From: Gammaproteobacteria bacterium
GTDB taxonomy: Bacteria; Pseudomonadota; Gammaproteobacteria; Competibacterales; Competibacteraceae
Assembly (NCBI GenBank): GCA_024235135.1
Contig: JACKMZ010000002.1
Location: 1 to 64,000 of the forward strand
Reading direction: 5' to 3'
Length of the DNA stretch: 64,000 bases
Under the pieces are notes generated by a model. That model made no database searches. It had not been told where the DNA came from and worked only from the letters and a program-made list of their open reading frames with translations. This document shows, in pieces, positions 50,387 through 59,028 of the stretch. Position numbers and translations under genes: made by a program. How positions within the stretch are numbered: position 1 is the first letter of the stretch; the number at the start of each line of letters is the position of its first letter.

Positions 50387-52069
50387 TCAGGGTTTGGCGG
50401 GTTGTTCCACGGGGGCCGCGCCTTCGGAATCGGTCTGAGCGTCCGGCGGCTGATTCGTGTCGACGCTTTCCGGAGGCATGAACATCGCCGTCACATCCTT
50501 GCCGTTCAGGAACAGCTTGCCATCGGCGCCCAGCTTCACGTCGAAGGTATCGACGACCTTGTCGCCCTCCTGAGTGCGGCTGGAAAAGGCCATGAGCATC
50601 CCCAGCAACGGAGCGGCCGATTCCTGCCCCGGCATCGTTTGCGTCGCCGCTACCGCCTGGTCCAGCCCCTCGATGCGCAGCTTGAATTCACCCACCCCAC
50701 CCTTGGCGGATTGCGCATCGACCGTCGCACGGAAATTCATATCCAGGCGGGTGGCGGGGGTCGCGACGAAGCTATCCTTCATATAAGCCCCCAAGTGACT
50801 ATTCATGAACAATTGGGCGAGTTGCTGATCCAGGTAGGCGTCCTGTTCGGCCTCAGGCAGTTTTTCGGCCGCCATCGCCACTTCCATGAATTTTTTTACG
50901 GTTTCGGCGGTGATATTGAACAACCCGACTTCCATGCGGGCATCAGTGGGAATCAGTTCGGGTGGAAGGCCCGGATTTTGTGTCGCCAGACCGGATACGC
51001 CCATTATGTAACCGAAAGTCGAACCGCCGTCGGCCTCGGCATAATGACCGCCGAACGTGATCTTGGCCGCCTTGGCCAGGGGCTGCGCGGGATCGCCGAC
51101 CACCAAATCCGAGGCGATGAACTCACTGTCCAAGCGTGTGAAGGTACTGTACATGTTCTCCACGACGCGCAGGAATTGCTTGACGGCTTCTTCTTCCTCC
51201 AGATTTTCCTGACCCAACAAAGTATTCAGCTCCTCGCCGCTGCTCAGGAGTTTCTGATACTCACGGCCATCCATTTCCGCGTAGCCCGTGGCCGAGGCGA
51301 GCGTCGCCGCGTAATCCTGAACCCGAATCTGCAGACCCTCGAAAGCCATATCCTGACGCGAGCGCCAGTTGTCCTGGGCATCCCGTTTCAGTACCTGCTT
51401 CATCGAAGCCTTAGCAAGACTGGCGATAACCGGCTCACCCTCCAGCGCCAGTTCGATTTTCCCCAGCTGCATGTCGGACTGACTGAAGGCTTTGGCGGCC
51501 TCGTCCCAAACGCCCTGGCTTTGCTGTTCGCCGATCAGCACACGGGCTAGGGTCTTCTCGCCCTCGCGCAGGGTGACGACATCGTTCAAGCGGAAATCGA
51601 CCTTGGAGAGACCGCCATCGCCGGGCTCGATACGGATTTGCAACGGACCGAAATCCGCGCGGAAAGCGTGGCGCACCCAAGCCGCCTTGGCGATGTGGGT
51701 GATCAGCCCATTGCCCTCGGCCGTGAAAGCATAGTTACGATCGATTTCAAAGCCGCCCATATCGTCGGTGGGCGGCGGCAGATACTGCAGAAAGCGATCG
51801 ATGATGGCCCGTGCGCGGGCTTCTGGAGAGCCGGGCTCGACGGTCGCCGCAGAGGCGCCGGCAGGTAGTGATTGCAGGCTCTTTGCGGCTTGTTCGGCTT
51901 GTTGGGCGGCTTCCTCGATATGCCGGTTGATCGTTTCCCAGCGTGCGCAGATCTCTTTATCGGCCTCCCCTTGCCACGGGCAGGGGCTGTCCGCGATGGC
52001 GGCATGCATGCCCCAGCCCAGCGCGCCGACCAATACCAGACCCGCTCCGTATCGTCCACGTAATTTCAT
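50387..52069 (-). CDS. Large exported protein, possibly DUF945/YdgA-like, 560 aa
   Basis: A signal peptide (MKLRGRYGAGLVLVGALGWG, then MHAAIADS) precedes an alpha/beta protein with repeats of amphipathic strands such as NYAFTAEGNGLITHIAKAAW and DNWRSRQDMAFEGLQIRVQD, which recall DUF945 proteins of the cell envelope. The end is acidic and Pro-rich (VDTNQPPDAQTDSEGAAPVE). Family membership is only tentative. A TTG at 52087 would add six residues. Located upstream of nothing else on its strand but the FHA gene 171 bases before it. Confidence 0.55.
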   Translation of the reverse strand: MKLRGRYGAGLVLVGALGWGMHAAIADSPCPWQGEADKEICARWETINRHIEEAAQQAEQAAKSLQSLPAGASAATVEPGSPEARARAIIDRFLQYLPPPTDDMGGFEIDRNYAFTAEGNGLITHIAKAAWVRHAFRADFGPLQIRIEPGDGGLSKVDFRLNDVVTLREGEKTLARVLIGEQQSQGVWDEAAKAFSQSDMQLGKIELALEGEPVIASLAKASMKQVLKRDAQDNWRSRQDMAFEGLQIRVQDYAATLASATGYAEMDGREYQKLLSSGEELNTLLGQENLEEEEAVKQFLRVVENMYSTFTRLDSEFIASDLVVGDPAQPLAKAAKITFGGHYAEADGGSTFGYIMGVSGLATQNPGLPPELIPTDARMEVGLFNITAETVKKFMEVAMAAEKLPEAEQDAYLDQQLAQLFMNSHLGAYMKDSFVATPATRLDMNFRATVDAQSAKGGVGEFKLRIEGLDQAVAATQTMPGQESAAPLLGMLMAFSSRTQEGDKVVDTFDVKLGADGKLFLNGKDVTAMFMPPESVDTNQPPDAQTDSEGAAPVEQPAKP

Positions 52070-52240
52070 GATTGTCACATGCTCCAATGATGGTGGGTAA
52101 TAGACTCACTTTCCTGCGCACGCCTAGCGACAAAATTACAAAATTGAAGAGAGCGGGAACACGCCATCCGGCCGCAGTCGGCCCTCCGCCCGAACCCATG
52201 CACAGCCTCGGATTCCGTGGTTCGTATTTTGGAAAGCGCC

Positions 52241-53260
52241 TTATGGCTCGCTTTCGCTCATCGCCTCGGTCTGATCTCGCAACGCTTCGGCCTGGGTGAA
52301 GAACTCCCCAACCGATTTGCTGGGAGTCCACTGGAAGGCCGGTGGTTTCAAGGTGGTTGGATAGTCCGGCGTGGCGCTGAAATCGCTCCGATCCACCTGG
52401 GTTTCTAACAACATCAGCCCACAAGCCAATACCGCCAGAATGCTCGCGGTAGCCGTCAGACGGCGTGGCGGCGCGGGGCTGCAAAAACGCAGATGGGCGT
52501 AAAGCACGGTTCCCGTCAGCAGCGTGCTTACGAGAATTTGCGCCAATTCTTCAAGACTGTCTATGTTGAAAGCAAATGCCAGATAACTCAAGCACACGCT
52601 CGTCAACGACAGCGCCAACCCACCCAGACAGGCAATGCCGCAATGAATGAGAAAATTCAGCCGATGGGTCAACAGACGGCTGGCGAAGGCCCAGATTCCC
52701 GACCATACCAAGATGCCCAACACGGGGGGCACCAGTTCCGCCACCAGGCGCTTGGGGTCCAGCGGCTCGACACTGTCCAGAAAATTGCTCAACGCCAACC
52801 AGCCCAGGGTGAGCAGGTAAATCAAAGCCAAAATCAGCGGCTTTTCGAGCAACAACAGCGGGCTGCGGGCGGACAGGTCCACCAGCGGCGGAGTTACGGT
52901 AAAGCTCCGCTCGCGGAAACGCAAACGGGTATGGCCGACACGCAGTTCCGTGCCCGAGGCTAACTCCACACGAGGCACACGGCGCCGTTCCCGATCCCGG
53001 TACAGGCCATTGACGCTGTCCAGATCCTCGACGACGAGCCGGTCGCCGACCCGATTCATCCTCAGATGCGCCGGCGAGACATAAGGATCGTCCAGAATGA
53101 CGTCGTTATCGTAGGCGCGCCCGATGCGCACCGGGAAATTCCGTAGCGGGACGCGCTGCGCGATATGGCCGGCACGATCCAGCACTTCGAGGAAACCGGC
53201 AATCTCCGCCCGTTCTCCGGCGGGCTCATCGGACTCCCTGCCGTATATCACGGATTCCAT
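52241..53260 (-). CDS. FHA-domain membrane protein, 339 aa
   Basis: A cytoplasmic FHA domain occupies about residues 40-115 with the phosphothreonine-binding marks VRIGRAYDNDVILDDPYVSP, AHLRM and DSVNGLY. Four or five membrane spans follow (LLLLEKPLILALIYLLTLGW and others, through about residue 295), then a polar tail. FHA domains bind phosphothreonine proteins, so a kinase partner is expected but is not in this block. The gene's first 13 bases overlap the end of the protease gene. Confidence 0.85.
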   Translation of the reverse strand: MESVIYGRESDEPAGERAEIAGFLEVLDRAGHIAQRVPLRNFPVRIGRAYDNDVILDDPYVSPAHLRMNRVGDRLVVEDLDSVNGLYRDRERRRVPRVELASGTELRVGHTRLRFRERSFTVTPPLVDLSARSPLLLLEKPLILALIYLLTLGWLALSNFLDSVEPLDPKRLVAELVPPVLGILVWSGIWAFASRLLTHRLNFLIHCGIACLGGLALSLTSVCLSYLAFAFNIDSLEELAQILVSTLLTGTVLYAHLRFCSPAPPRRLTATASILAVLACGLMLLETQVDRSDFSATPDYPTTLKPPAFQWTPSKSVGEFFTQAEALRDQTEAMSESEP

Positions 53261-54504
53261 TGAATGGCCTCCAGATAAGCGCGCGGGAAACGGACGGCGT
53301 TCTCATAGCTGACCCCTGCCAGCGCCAGATTGGTCTGCAACAACTGACCATCGCCATGGAAGACGGCCGCCATCAGCGTCGCGTCGTACAATCCGGTGAA
53401 GTTCTTGTAAGCCCGCAGACAAAACACCACCTTGCTGCGCAAGCCTTTGTTCTCCACGAAATCGGCGTCGCACACGTAATTGCCGACCATATCCTCGTCC
53501 GAGCGCAGGCGTAGGCGCTCGACCTGAAAATTCCGCTCCAGGAACCCGAAGAAACGCAGCGCGCCCAAGCCCTCGCTGGTGTACAACTCGTGGCTATAAC
53601 GTATGATTCCCGAGGACTGCTCATCGGACAGAAAAATATCGTCGCTGCTGGAACAACTTTGAAAAACCCGTTCATACAGCGTGTCCTCGCGTTTCTGGGT
53701 ATCGCCCCAGCAATTCAAAAAATTAGCCAGCCGGCCCGGCACCTTGAAATGATCCATCGTCAAGGTGGCGAACGGTTGGGCCAACAACTTCTCCAGATAC
53801 TGTTGTTGATTGGCTAATAATTGATCGCGTATCAGATCCTCGAAATCAGCAGCTTCACCCTCGGCATGGGGTTGCGTCAGCAAGCGAATGACGTAGCTGG
53901 CGGGTACCAGAAAGCTGAGCTGATTGCCAGCGGTCGCTACGTTGACCCCGACCACCGCGCCATCGCGATCGATAGTCGGCCCGCCGCTCATGCCGGGATT
54001 GATCGAACCGGTGAAGTGGATTTTTTCATAAAGGGACTTTTCCAAATGGCCGTTGTAAGTCCCCTCCACGATAGTCAACCCCAGATCGTGGGGATTGCCC
54101 AGTGAGAACAGACGCTCGCCCTTAGCGGGCTGGCGCGCGCTGACCGTCAGATAATGCGCGGGGGAACCGGCCATTTTCAGTAGCGCCAGATCGTGCACCA
54201 CATCGATGTCCAGCAAACTCAGCGCCCCGGATTCGCCATTTTCGAACAGAAATTCCGCCCGGTACTGATCGGGATGATGCACCAGTTCGGCCACCACATG
54301 GAAATTGGTGATCACTTGCCCCTGCGAACCGGCCAAAAACCCGGAACCGATGCTGGACTTGGAACCCGACTCCTGATCCAGGATGCGAATCTGCACCACA
54401 TTGTTCTCGTAATTCGCGAACACCCGCTCCGTCTCGCCCGCCGGTGCGGCGACGACGAACGCCGCAAACAGCAGCCCCCCACCCGCTAACAACCATTGAA
54501 TCAT
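53248..54504 (-). CDS. Secreted trypsin-like serine protease with C-terminal extension, 418 aa
   Basis: A signal peptide (MIQWLLAGGGLLFAAFVVAA) leads to a Trypsin_2/S1C-type domain with the triad His in ITNFHVVAEL, Asp in VVHDLALLKM and Ser in NPGMSGGPTI. The catalytic domain covers residues 30-205. There is no PDZ domain; the remaining 210 residues are Cys-containing and of unknown type, including FLNCWGDTQKRED, VFQSCSSSDD and NYVCDADFVENKG. The ATG 54504 is chosen over a TTG at 54540. The end of the gene overlaps the start of the FHA gene. Confidence 0.85.
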   Translation of the reverse strand: MIQWLLAGGGLLFAAFVVAAPAGETERVFANYENNVVQIRILDQESGSKSSIGSGFLAGSQGQVITNFHVVAELVHHPDQYRAEFLFENGESGALSLLDIDVVHDLALLKMAGSPAHYLTVSARQPAKGERLFSLGNPHDLGLTIVEGTYNGHLEKSLYEKIHFTGSINPGMSGGPTIDRDGAVVGVNVATAGNQLSFLVPASYVIRLLTQPHAEGEAADFEDLIRDQLLANQQQYLEKLLAQPFATLTMDHFKVPGRLANFLNCWGDTQKREDTLYERVFQSCSSSDDIFLSDEQSSGIIRYSHELYTSEGLGALRFFGFLERNFQVERLRLRSDEDMVGNYVCDADFVENKGLRSKVVFCLRAYKNFTGLYDATLMAAVFHGDGQLLQTNLALAGVSYENAVRFPRAYLEAIQWNP

Positions 54505-54584
54505 GCCCGGACCCCACTTCCACGACGAACCGATACTCAATCAGCCGATACCGCATCGAGATTGGTCATTAAAGCACAGTTCGC

Positions 54585-54613
54585 TTGACAAACAACTAAA
54601 CATTGTTTATTTT
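54585..54613 (+). promoter_or_regulatory. Sigma70-like promoter of pspA with direct repeat
   Basis: TTGACA (54585-54590) and TATTTT (54608-54613) are spaced by 17 bases, 47 bases before the pspA start. TGTTTATTTT at 54604-54613 recurs at 54631-54640, 27 bases on. No sigma54 site of the GG-N10-GC type was seen. Confidence 0.5.
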
Positions 54614-54659
54614 ATGCCGTAACTGAACGATGTTTATTTTTAACCACGAGGTCAACGCC

Positions 54660-55361
54660 ATGAGCAGCATCATCCAACGCATCAACGACATCCTGAAAGC
54701 CGATCTACACCACATGATCGATCAGATGGAAGATCCCGAGCGCATGCTGAAACAAATCATACGCGACACGGAGGAGTACATCGGCGAAGCGAAAGTGAGC
54801 GTGGTGAAGGCCCTGGCCGCCGAGAAGCAATTATTCAATCAACTGCAGGAAAACCGGGCGCAAAGCGTCGCCTGGGCCGACAAGGCCGAATACGCCCTGC
54901 GCAACGGTCAGGAGGAAATGGCCAAGATGGCGCTGACGCGCAAGTTCGAATACGAACAGATCGCCGATAGCCTGAAACCCTCTTGGTCGTCGGCGAAGGA
55001 TACGGCTCAGCGGCTACGCGAGCAGCTCAAGGCCACGGAAGCGAAACTGCTGGAAATGTCCCGCAAACGCGCCGCCCTGGTGGCACGGCAGCGAGCCGCC
55101 AAGGCCCAGCAAGCGCTGAGCCGTACCTTGGTGAGATTCAAAAGCGGTCTGGAGACTCAGAACAACTTCGTCAACATCGAGGAGCGCATCGCCCAGGCCG
55201 AAGCCGAAGCCCAGGCCATCACCGAAGTCCTCGACGAACAGGAATCATTGGAAAAAGCCTTTGCCACCCAGCAAAAGGAACTCGTTATCGAAGAGGAACT
55301 GGCCGTTCTCAAACAAAAGATTCAGATTCAACCCCGCAAAGCGGACTGGCAGGACTGTTAA
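54660..55361 (+). CDS. pspA: PspA/IM30 family protein, 233 aa
   Basis: A long coiled coil covers nearly the entire protein, with the PspA opening MSSIIQRINDILKADLHHMI and MEDPERMLKQIIRDTEEYIG, and repeated Glu/Lys/Ala heptads to residue 215. PspA proteins stabilise inner membranes under stress through ESCRT-III-like assemblies. GAGG eight bases before the ATG sets the start. Next to it is a YiaA/B gene, 43 bases downstream. No pspB/C/F lie nearby. Confidence 0.93.
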   Translation: MSSIIQRINDILKADLHHMIDQMEDPERMLKQIIRDTEEYIGEAKVSVVKALAAEKQLFNQLQENRAQSVAWADKAEYALRNGQEEMAKMALTRKFEYEQIADSLKPSWSSAKDTAQRLREQLKATEAKLLEMSRKRAALVARQRAAKAQQALSRTLVRFKSGLETQNNFVNIEERIAQAEAEAQAITEVLDEQESLEKAFATQQKELVIEEELAVLKQKIQIQPRKADWQDC

Positions 55362-55404
55362 CACGCCGCAACCCAACCCACACCCTAGAAATGAGTAAAA
55401 ACCC

Positions 55405-55692
55405 ATGGACATCAACACGACGCAGCTCAATTCACCCTCCTGGTTATTCTTCGTCCGATCCAGTTTCATCGCCTCGGTGGCGGCCATCAGTCTGGGCATT
55501 TGTTTCATGCCGGCCGATTTGTGGGTTAAAGGCTATCTGGCGATGGGCACCTTGTTCGTAGTCGGCTCCACCTTTACCCTGGCCAAAACGGTACGGGACG
55601 AATTCGAAGCCAAGAAATTGATCAATCGCATCCAGGACGCCAAAACCGAGCGGATGCTCAAGGATTACGATTCCGATCCCAGCGGACTATAA
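55405..55692 (+). CDS. YiaA/YiaB family inner-membrane protein, 95 aa
   Basis: Two spans with the yiaAB signature: SPSWLFFVRSSFIASVAAI and MPADLWVKGYLAMGTLFVVG, followed by STFTLAKTVRDEFEAKKLIN. The C-terminal helix is charged and cytoplasmic. YiaA/B pairs with PspA in many gammaproteobacteria; its action is unknown. Confidence 0.92.
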   Translation: MDINTTQLNSPSWLFFVRSSFIASVAAISLGICFMPADLWVKGYLAMGTLFVVGSTFTLAKTVRDEFEAKKLINRIQDAKTERMLKDYDSDPSGL

Positions 55693-55705
55693 AACGCCGA
55701 CACAC

Positions 55706-55745
55706 GGTCGGTGGCGATCACCCTTATCTATCCCCGCCACCGGCC
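55706..55745 (+). terminator. Stem-loop after the YiaA/B gene
   Basis: GGTCGGTGGCG (55706-55716) pairs with CGCCACCGGCC (55735-55745) with one G-T pair and an 18-base loop, at the convergent junction with the GNAT gene. There is no T tract. Confidence 0.35.
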
Positions 55746-55785
55746 CATTGGGTCGTCAATAAACGCCGCGGCCGCCACTCCATCG

Positions 55786-56343
55786 TTACGGGGGCAACGT
55801 CACCGCCGTGGCGTCACCGTCCCCCAAGGCGCGCTGCATGAATACGCTATCCAACCAACCTCCGAACTTGAATCCGACCGCCCGCAATACGCCCGTCTCG
55901 ACAAAACCACATCGCCGGTGCAATCCAATGGAGGCCCCATTGCGGCTATCGCCGATCACCGCGACCATCTGCCGGTAACCCAGCGTCGTGCAGCGCACGA
56001 GCAACTGTTCCAGCAAGGCCCGACCCACGCCCTGGCGCCGGGCCTCCTGGGCCACATATATGGAATTCTCCAAGGTCCAACGATAAGCGGGCCGGGCATG
56101 ATAGGGACCGGCATAGGCATAACCGAGCAGGCCCGATCGACTTCCCGCGACCAGATAAGGCAGACCCCGCTCGCAGATACGGTCCCAACGCCGGCTCATC
56201 TCGTCCAAGCCGGGCGGAATGATTTCAAAGGACGCCGTGCCGTTCAGCACGTGATAGGCGTAAATTTCGGTAATCGACGGCAGATCGCCCTGGTTCGCCT
56301 CCCGTACCGAGATTGTGGGATTGGTCGTCACGGAAGTGCACAT
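55786..56343 (-). CDS. GNAT N-acetyltransferase, phosphinothricin acetyltransferase-like, 185 aa
   Basis: The GNAT fold is visible: SVREANQGDLPSITEIYAYH, then YAGPYHARPAYRWTLENSIY, the acetyl-CoA loop ARRQGVGRALLEQLLVR and GDSRNGASIGLHRRCGF. The Arg-rich tyrosine block is typical of the Pat/Bar subgroup (acetylation of phosphinothricin or methionine sulfoximine-like amino acids). A GTG at 56331 has GAGG at a better distance than the ATG at 56343. Confidence 0.88.
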   Translation of the reverse strand: MCTSVTTNPTISVREANQGDLPSITEIYAYHVLNGTASFEIIPPGLDEMSRRWDRICERGLPYLVAGSRSGLLGYAYAGPYHARPAYRWTLENSIYVAQEARRQGVGRALLEQLLVRCTTLGYRQMVAVIGDSRNGASIGLHRRCGFVETGVLRAVGFKFGGWLDSVFMQRALGDGDATAVTLPP

Positions 56344-56732
56344 CCTCTATCAAGGCCGACTGGCCAAACGGACCCCGAAACCGACAAACCGACGGAGCGC
56401 GATTGCGTGACAGCCGTCCGCAGAATCGCGAAAAAATTCGGCCGGGCGCGAGCACGGCGACACCCCAAAGCGTGGCGAAACTCAATATCACAATCATGGA
56501 ATCCGGCATCGATCCGGCCTCTTGGTGAAACCATCGCGCTCAAGCCCTTACGCTCCGCTTCCGGCAAGGTGTCCGGTGCGCGCGCCGCGGAATGCGAATA
56601 ATCTACCTCAAACCAAGCCAGTGGGGGACCGGCGTGAAAATTTACCGGGGTCAAAACGCACGCCTTCGTGCCTTGAGGATCTCATGCCGTGTCGAGTAAA
56701 TTGAATGCAGTGACAGTTTGCAAGGTGCCAAG
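56344..56732. other. Intergenic region without supported gene, 389 bp
   Basis: Short frames up to 108 codons occur on the minus strand but show no family features, biased codon use or ribosome-binding sites. The promoters of the divergent GNAT and FIST genes are probably here. Confidence 0.4.
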
Positions 56733-57923
56733 ATGAAATGGTCATCGGCCGTAAGCATCGCCAATCAATTGGAACCCGCCGTGCGTCAGGTTACGGAACA
56801 GGTGCTGGATGAATTGCAGGGACAGCCGCCTGATCTGGCTTTTGTATTCGTCTCCCCACACCACCAAGATCGCTATGGTGACGTGCCAGCCCTGCTAGGC
56901 GGCTGTCTGGGCGCCAAGGTGCTGTTGGGCTGTTCGGCCGGAGGCGTCATCGGCGGCTGTCACGAAGTGGAAGAACAACCCGCTCTGTCGCTCACCGCCG
57001 CCTTACTGCCGGACGTGCGGCTGCAACCCTTTCACATCCCCGATGAGTTGCTGCCGGCCCTGGCCAACGGCGCGCAATCCTGGCAAACGATGACCGGCGT
57101 GTTGGCCGAGCCCACGCCGGATTTCGTGCTGCTGCCCGAACCATTCTCCTGCCGCGTGGAGGACTTTTTGCAAAGCCTGGATCAAGCCTTTCCAGCCAGC
57201 CGCAAGGTGGGCGGATTGGCCAGCGGCGCGGGCGAAGCGGGCAAGAACGCGTTATTCCTGGGCCCGGAGATTCATCGTTCCGGTCTCGTGGGTTTGGCGC
57301 TATCCGGCAACATCACGATGGAGACGGTGGTCGCGCAAGGATGCCGGCCGATCGGCGATCCCTTGTTCGTCACATCGGCGCAGCGCAACCTATTACGCGC
57401 CGTGGATGGCCAGCCACCGCTGCACGCTCTCAATGCCCTGTATCAATCGCTCGCCGCGCGCGACCGCGAATTACTGCGCCATTCGTTATTCCTGGGCATC
57501 GCCATGCGCAACGCCAGCCTGGAATACAAGCAAGGCGATTTCCTGATTCGCAACATTATCGGCATGGACCCGGAAAGCGGCGCGATCGCGGTGAGCGGGC
57601 TGTTGCAGGAAAACAGCGTCGTGCAATTCCACTTGCGTGACGCCAAGACCTCCGCCGAGGACCTGAACGCTTTACTGCAACGCTTCGAATATCTGCCGCC
57701 CTCGGCCCGGCCGCTGGGCGCGTTGCTGTTTTCCTGCCTGGGCCGCGGACGGGGACTGTACGGCCGTCCCGATCACGACACCCAGGCTTTTCTACTGCAG
57801 GTCGGCAACGTGCCGCTGGGGGGATTCTTTTGCAACGGCGAAATCGGCCCCGTTCAGAACACCACTTTCCTGCACGGTTACACCAGCGCCTTCGGCTTGT
57901 TCAAACCCCGTGACATCCGCTAG
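56733..57923 (+). CDS. FIST domain protein (FIST_N plus FIST_C), 396 aa
   Basis: A FIST_N domain (GAKVLLGCSAGGVIGGCHEV; LALSGNITMETVVAQGCRPI) is followed by FIST_C (RPLGALLFSCLGRGRGLYGR, NVPLGGFFCNGEIGPV and YTSAFGLFKP). FIST proteins are thought to bind small ligands such as amino acids and often stand beside sensor kinases or GGDEF proteins; no partner is near here. AAGG seven bases before ATG 56733 supports the start. It is soluble, with no signal peptide. Confidence 0.9.
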   Translation: MKWSSAVSIANQLEPAVRQVTEQVLDELQGQPPDLAFVFVSPHHQDRYGDVPALLGGCLGAKVLLGCSAGGVIGGCHEVEEQPALSLTAALLPDVRLQPFHIPDELLPALANGAQSWQTMTGVLAEPTPDFVLLPEPFSCRVEDFLQSLDQAFPASRKVGGLASGAGEAGKNALFLGPEIHRSGLVGLALSGNITMETVVAQGCRPIGDPLFVTSAQRNLLRAVDGQPPLHALNALYQSLAARDRELLRHSLFLGIAMRNASLEYKQGDFLIRNIIGMDPESGAIAVSGLLQENSVVQFHLRDAKTSAEDLNALLQRFEYLPPSARPLGALLFSCLGRGRGLYGRPDHDTQAFLLQVGNVPLGGFFCNGEIGPVQNTTFLHGYTSAFGLFKPRDIR

Positions 57924-57958
57924 TCGACCGGCTTACGCACACTCACACGGACTCCGCC

Positions 57959-58498
57959 ATGAATATCCGCCGCTTCGAAGACCAGCAACCCTTAATCGCA
58001 GAATCCGCCTATGTGGACGAAACCGCCGTGGTGGTCGGCGCCGTGGAAATTGGCGAAGACTCCTCGATCTGGCCGCAATGCGTGGTGCGGGGCGACGTCC
58101 ATGGCATCATCATCGGCGCACGCACTAGCATTCAGGATGGCGCCGTCATCCATGTCACCCACGACGGCCCCTTTTCCCCCGGCGGCCACGGCACCTTGAT
58201 CGGCGACGACGTCACCGTCGGGCATAAGGCGCTGTTGCATGCCTGCACCATCGAAAACCTGTGTTTGATCGGCATGGGCGTCATCATCATGGACAAGGCC
58301 GTCGTGCAATCGGAAGTCATCGTCGGCGCGGGCAGCCTGGTGCCGCCGGGCAAGGTGCTGGAAAGCGGCTGCTTGTACGTTGGCAGCCCGGTTAAGCTGG
58401 TGCGGGATCTGACCGAGCGCGAGCGGGAATTCCTGGCCTATTCCGCCCAGCATTATGTGCGCCTGAAGGATCGTCACCGGCTTATGCAGGCCCTCTGA
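57959..58498 (+). CDS. Gamma-class carbonic anhydrase family protein, 179 aa
   Basis: A left-handed beta-helix of hexapeptide repeats, with metal His in HVTHDGPFS and in GHKALLHACTI. The opening MNIRRFEDQQPLIAESAYVD and WPQCVVRGDVHGIIIGARTS match the YrdA/PaaY group. It may be a zinc or iron carbonic anhydrase or an inactive relative. The gene begins 35 bases after the FIST gene. Confidence 0.93.
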   Translation: MNIRRFEDQQPLIAESAYVDETAVVVGAVEIGEDSSIWPQCVVRGDVHGIIIGARTSIQDGAVIHVTHDGPFSPGGHGTLIGDDVTVGHKALLHACTIENLCLIGMGVIIMDKAVVQSEVIVGAGSLVPPGKVLESGCLYVGSPVKLVRDLTEREREFLAYSAQHYVRLKDRHRLMQAL

Positions 58499-58565
58499 CG
58501 GTCAATTTTTTACATTTTTGTGAATATTCCGCCTCGACTTTGATGTAGGTCGCAGCCAAGCATCG

Positions 58566-58571
58566 TATAAT
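58566..58571 (+). promoter_or_regulatory. -10 box upstream of the acyl carrier protein gene
   Basis: A perfect TATAAT lies at 58566-58571. The best upstream partner, TTGATG at 58540-58545, is 20 bases away, which is longer than usual. Confidence 0.35.
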
Positions 58572-58773
58572 TCCCACCCTTGCAGCGCGGGGACGAGCCT
58601 TTTATCGCCCCTGGCGCCACTTACGTCGGCACAGCCTCTATCCCTCGCCTGCTGGAAACAGAGCGGCGTCACGCATCAGGACTTGTACGGATTGGGCCGG
58701 CTTTTGATTTTGTTGAATAATGGCTGGGTTGAATACGATGGCGACCCAGCCGAGTGGCGAGGAGAATGTTTTG

Positions 58774-59028
58774 ATGGTGAATTTTGCAGATATGCAGCGA
58801 CTGATCGGCGAGGTTCTGGATCTTGGCGACCGTACCCGCACCTTGGATCGCTCCACGCCCTTCATGGGCAATCTGCCGGAACTGGATTCCGTCAGTGTTT
58901 TGGCGCTGCTGATAGCTTTGGAAGATCGCTTCGGTATCGCCATCGCCGATGATGAAATCAGTTCGGCGGATTTCGCGACGGTAGGCAGTTTCTACGAATT
59001 CGTCAACAGCAAACTCGCCGCCGTTTGA
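58774..59028 (+). CDS. Stand-alone acyl carrier protein, 84 aa
   Basis: GAGGAG nine bases before ATG 58774 supports this start over in-frame ATGs at 58720 or 58738. The phosphopantetheine Ser is Ser39 in ELDSVSVLALL, with the helix IALEDRFGIAIADDEIS behind it. Acidic, like other ACPs. It is not FabF/AcpP-type cluster context; no ketosynthase, thioesterase or AMP ligase lies near. Its end overlaps the YheT gene by 37 bases on the other strand. Confidence 0.88.
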   Translation: MVNFADMQRLIGEVLDLGDRTRTLDRSTPFMGNLPELDSVSVLALLIALEDRFGIAIADDEISSADFATVGSFYEFVNSKLAAV

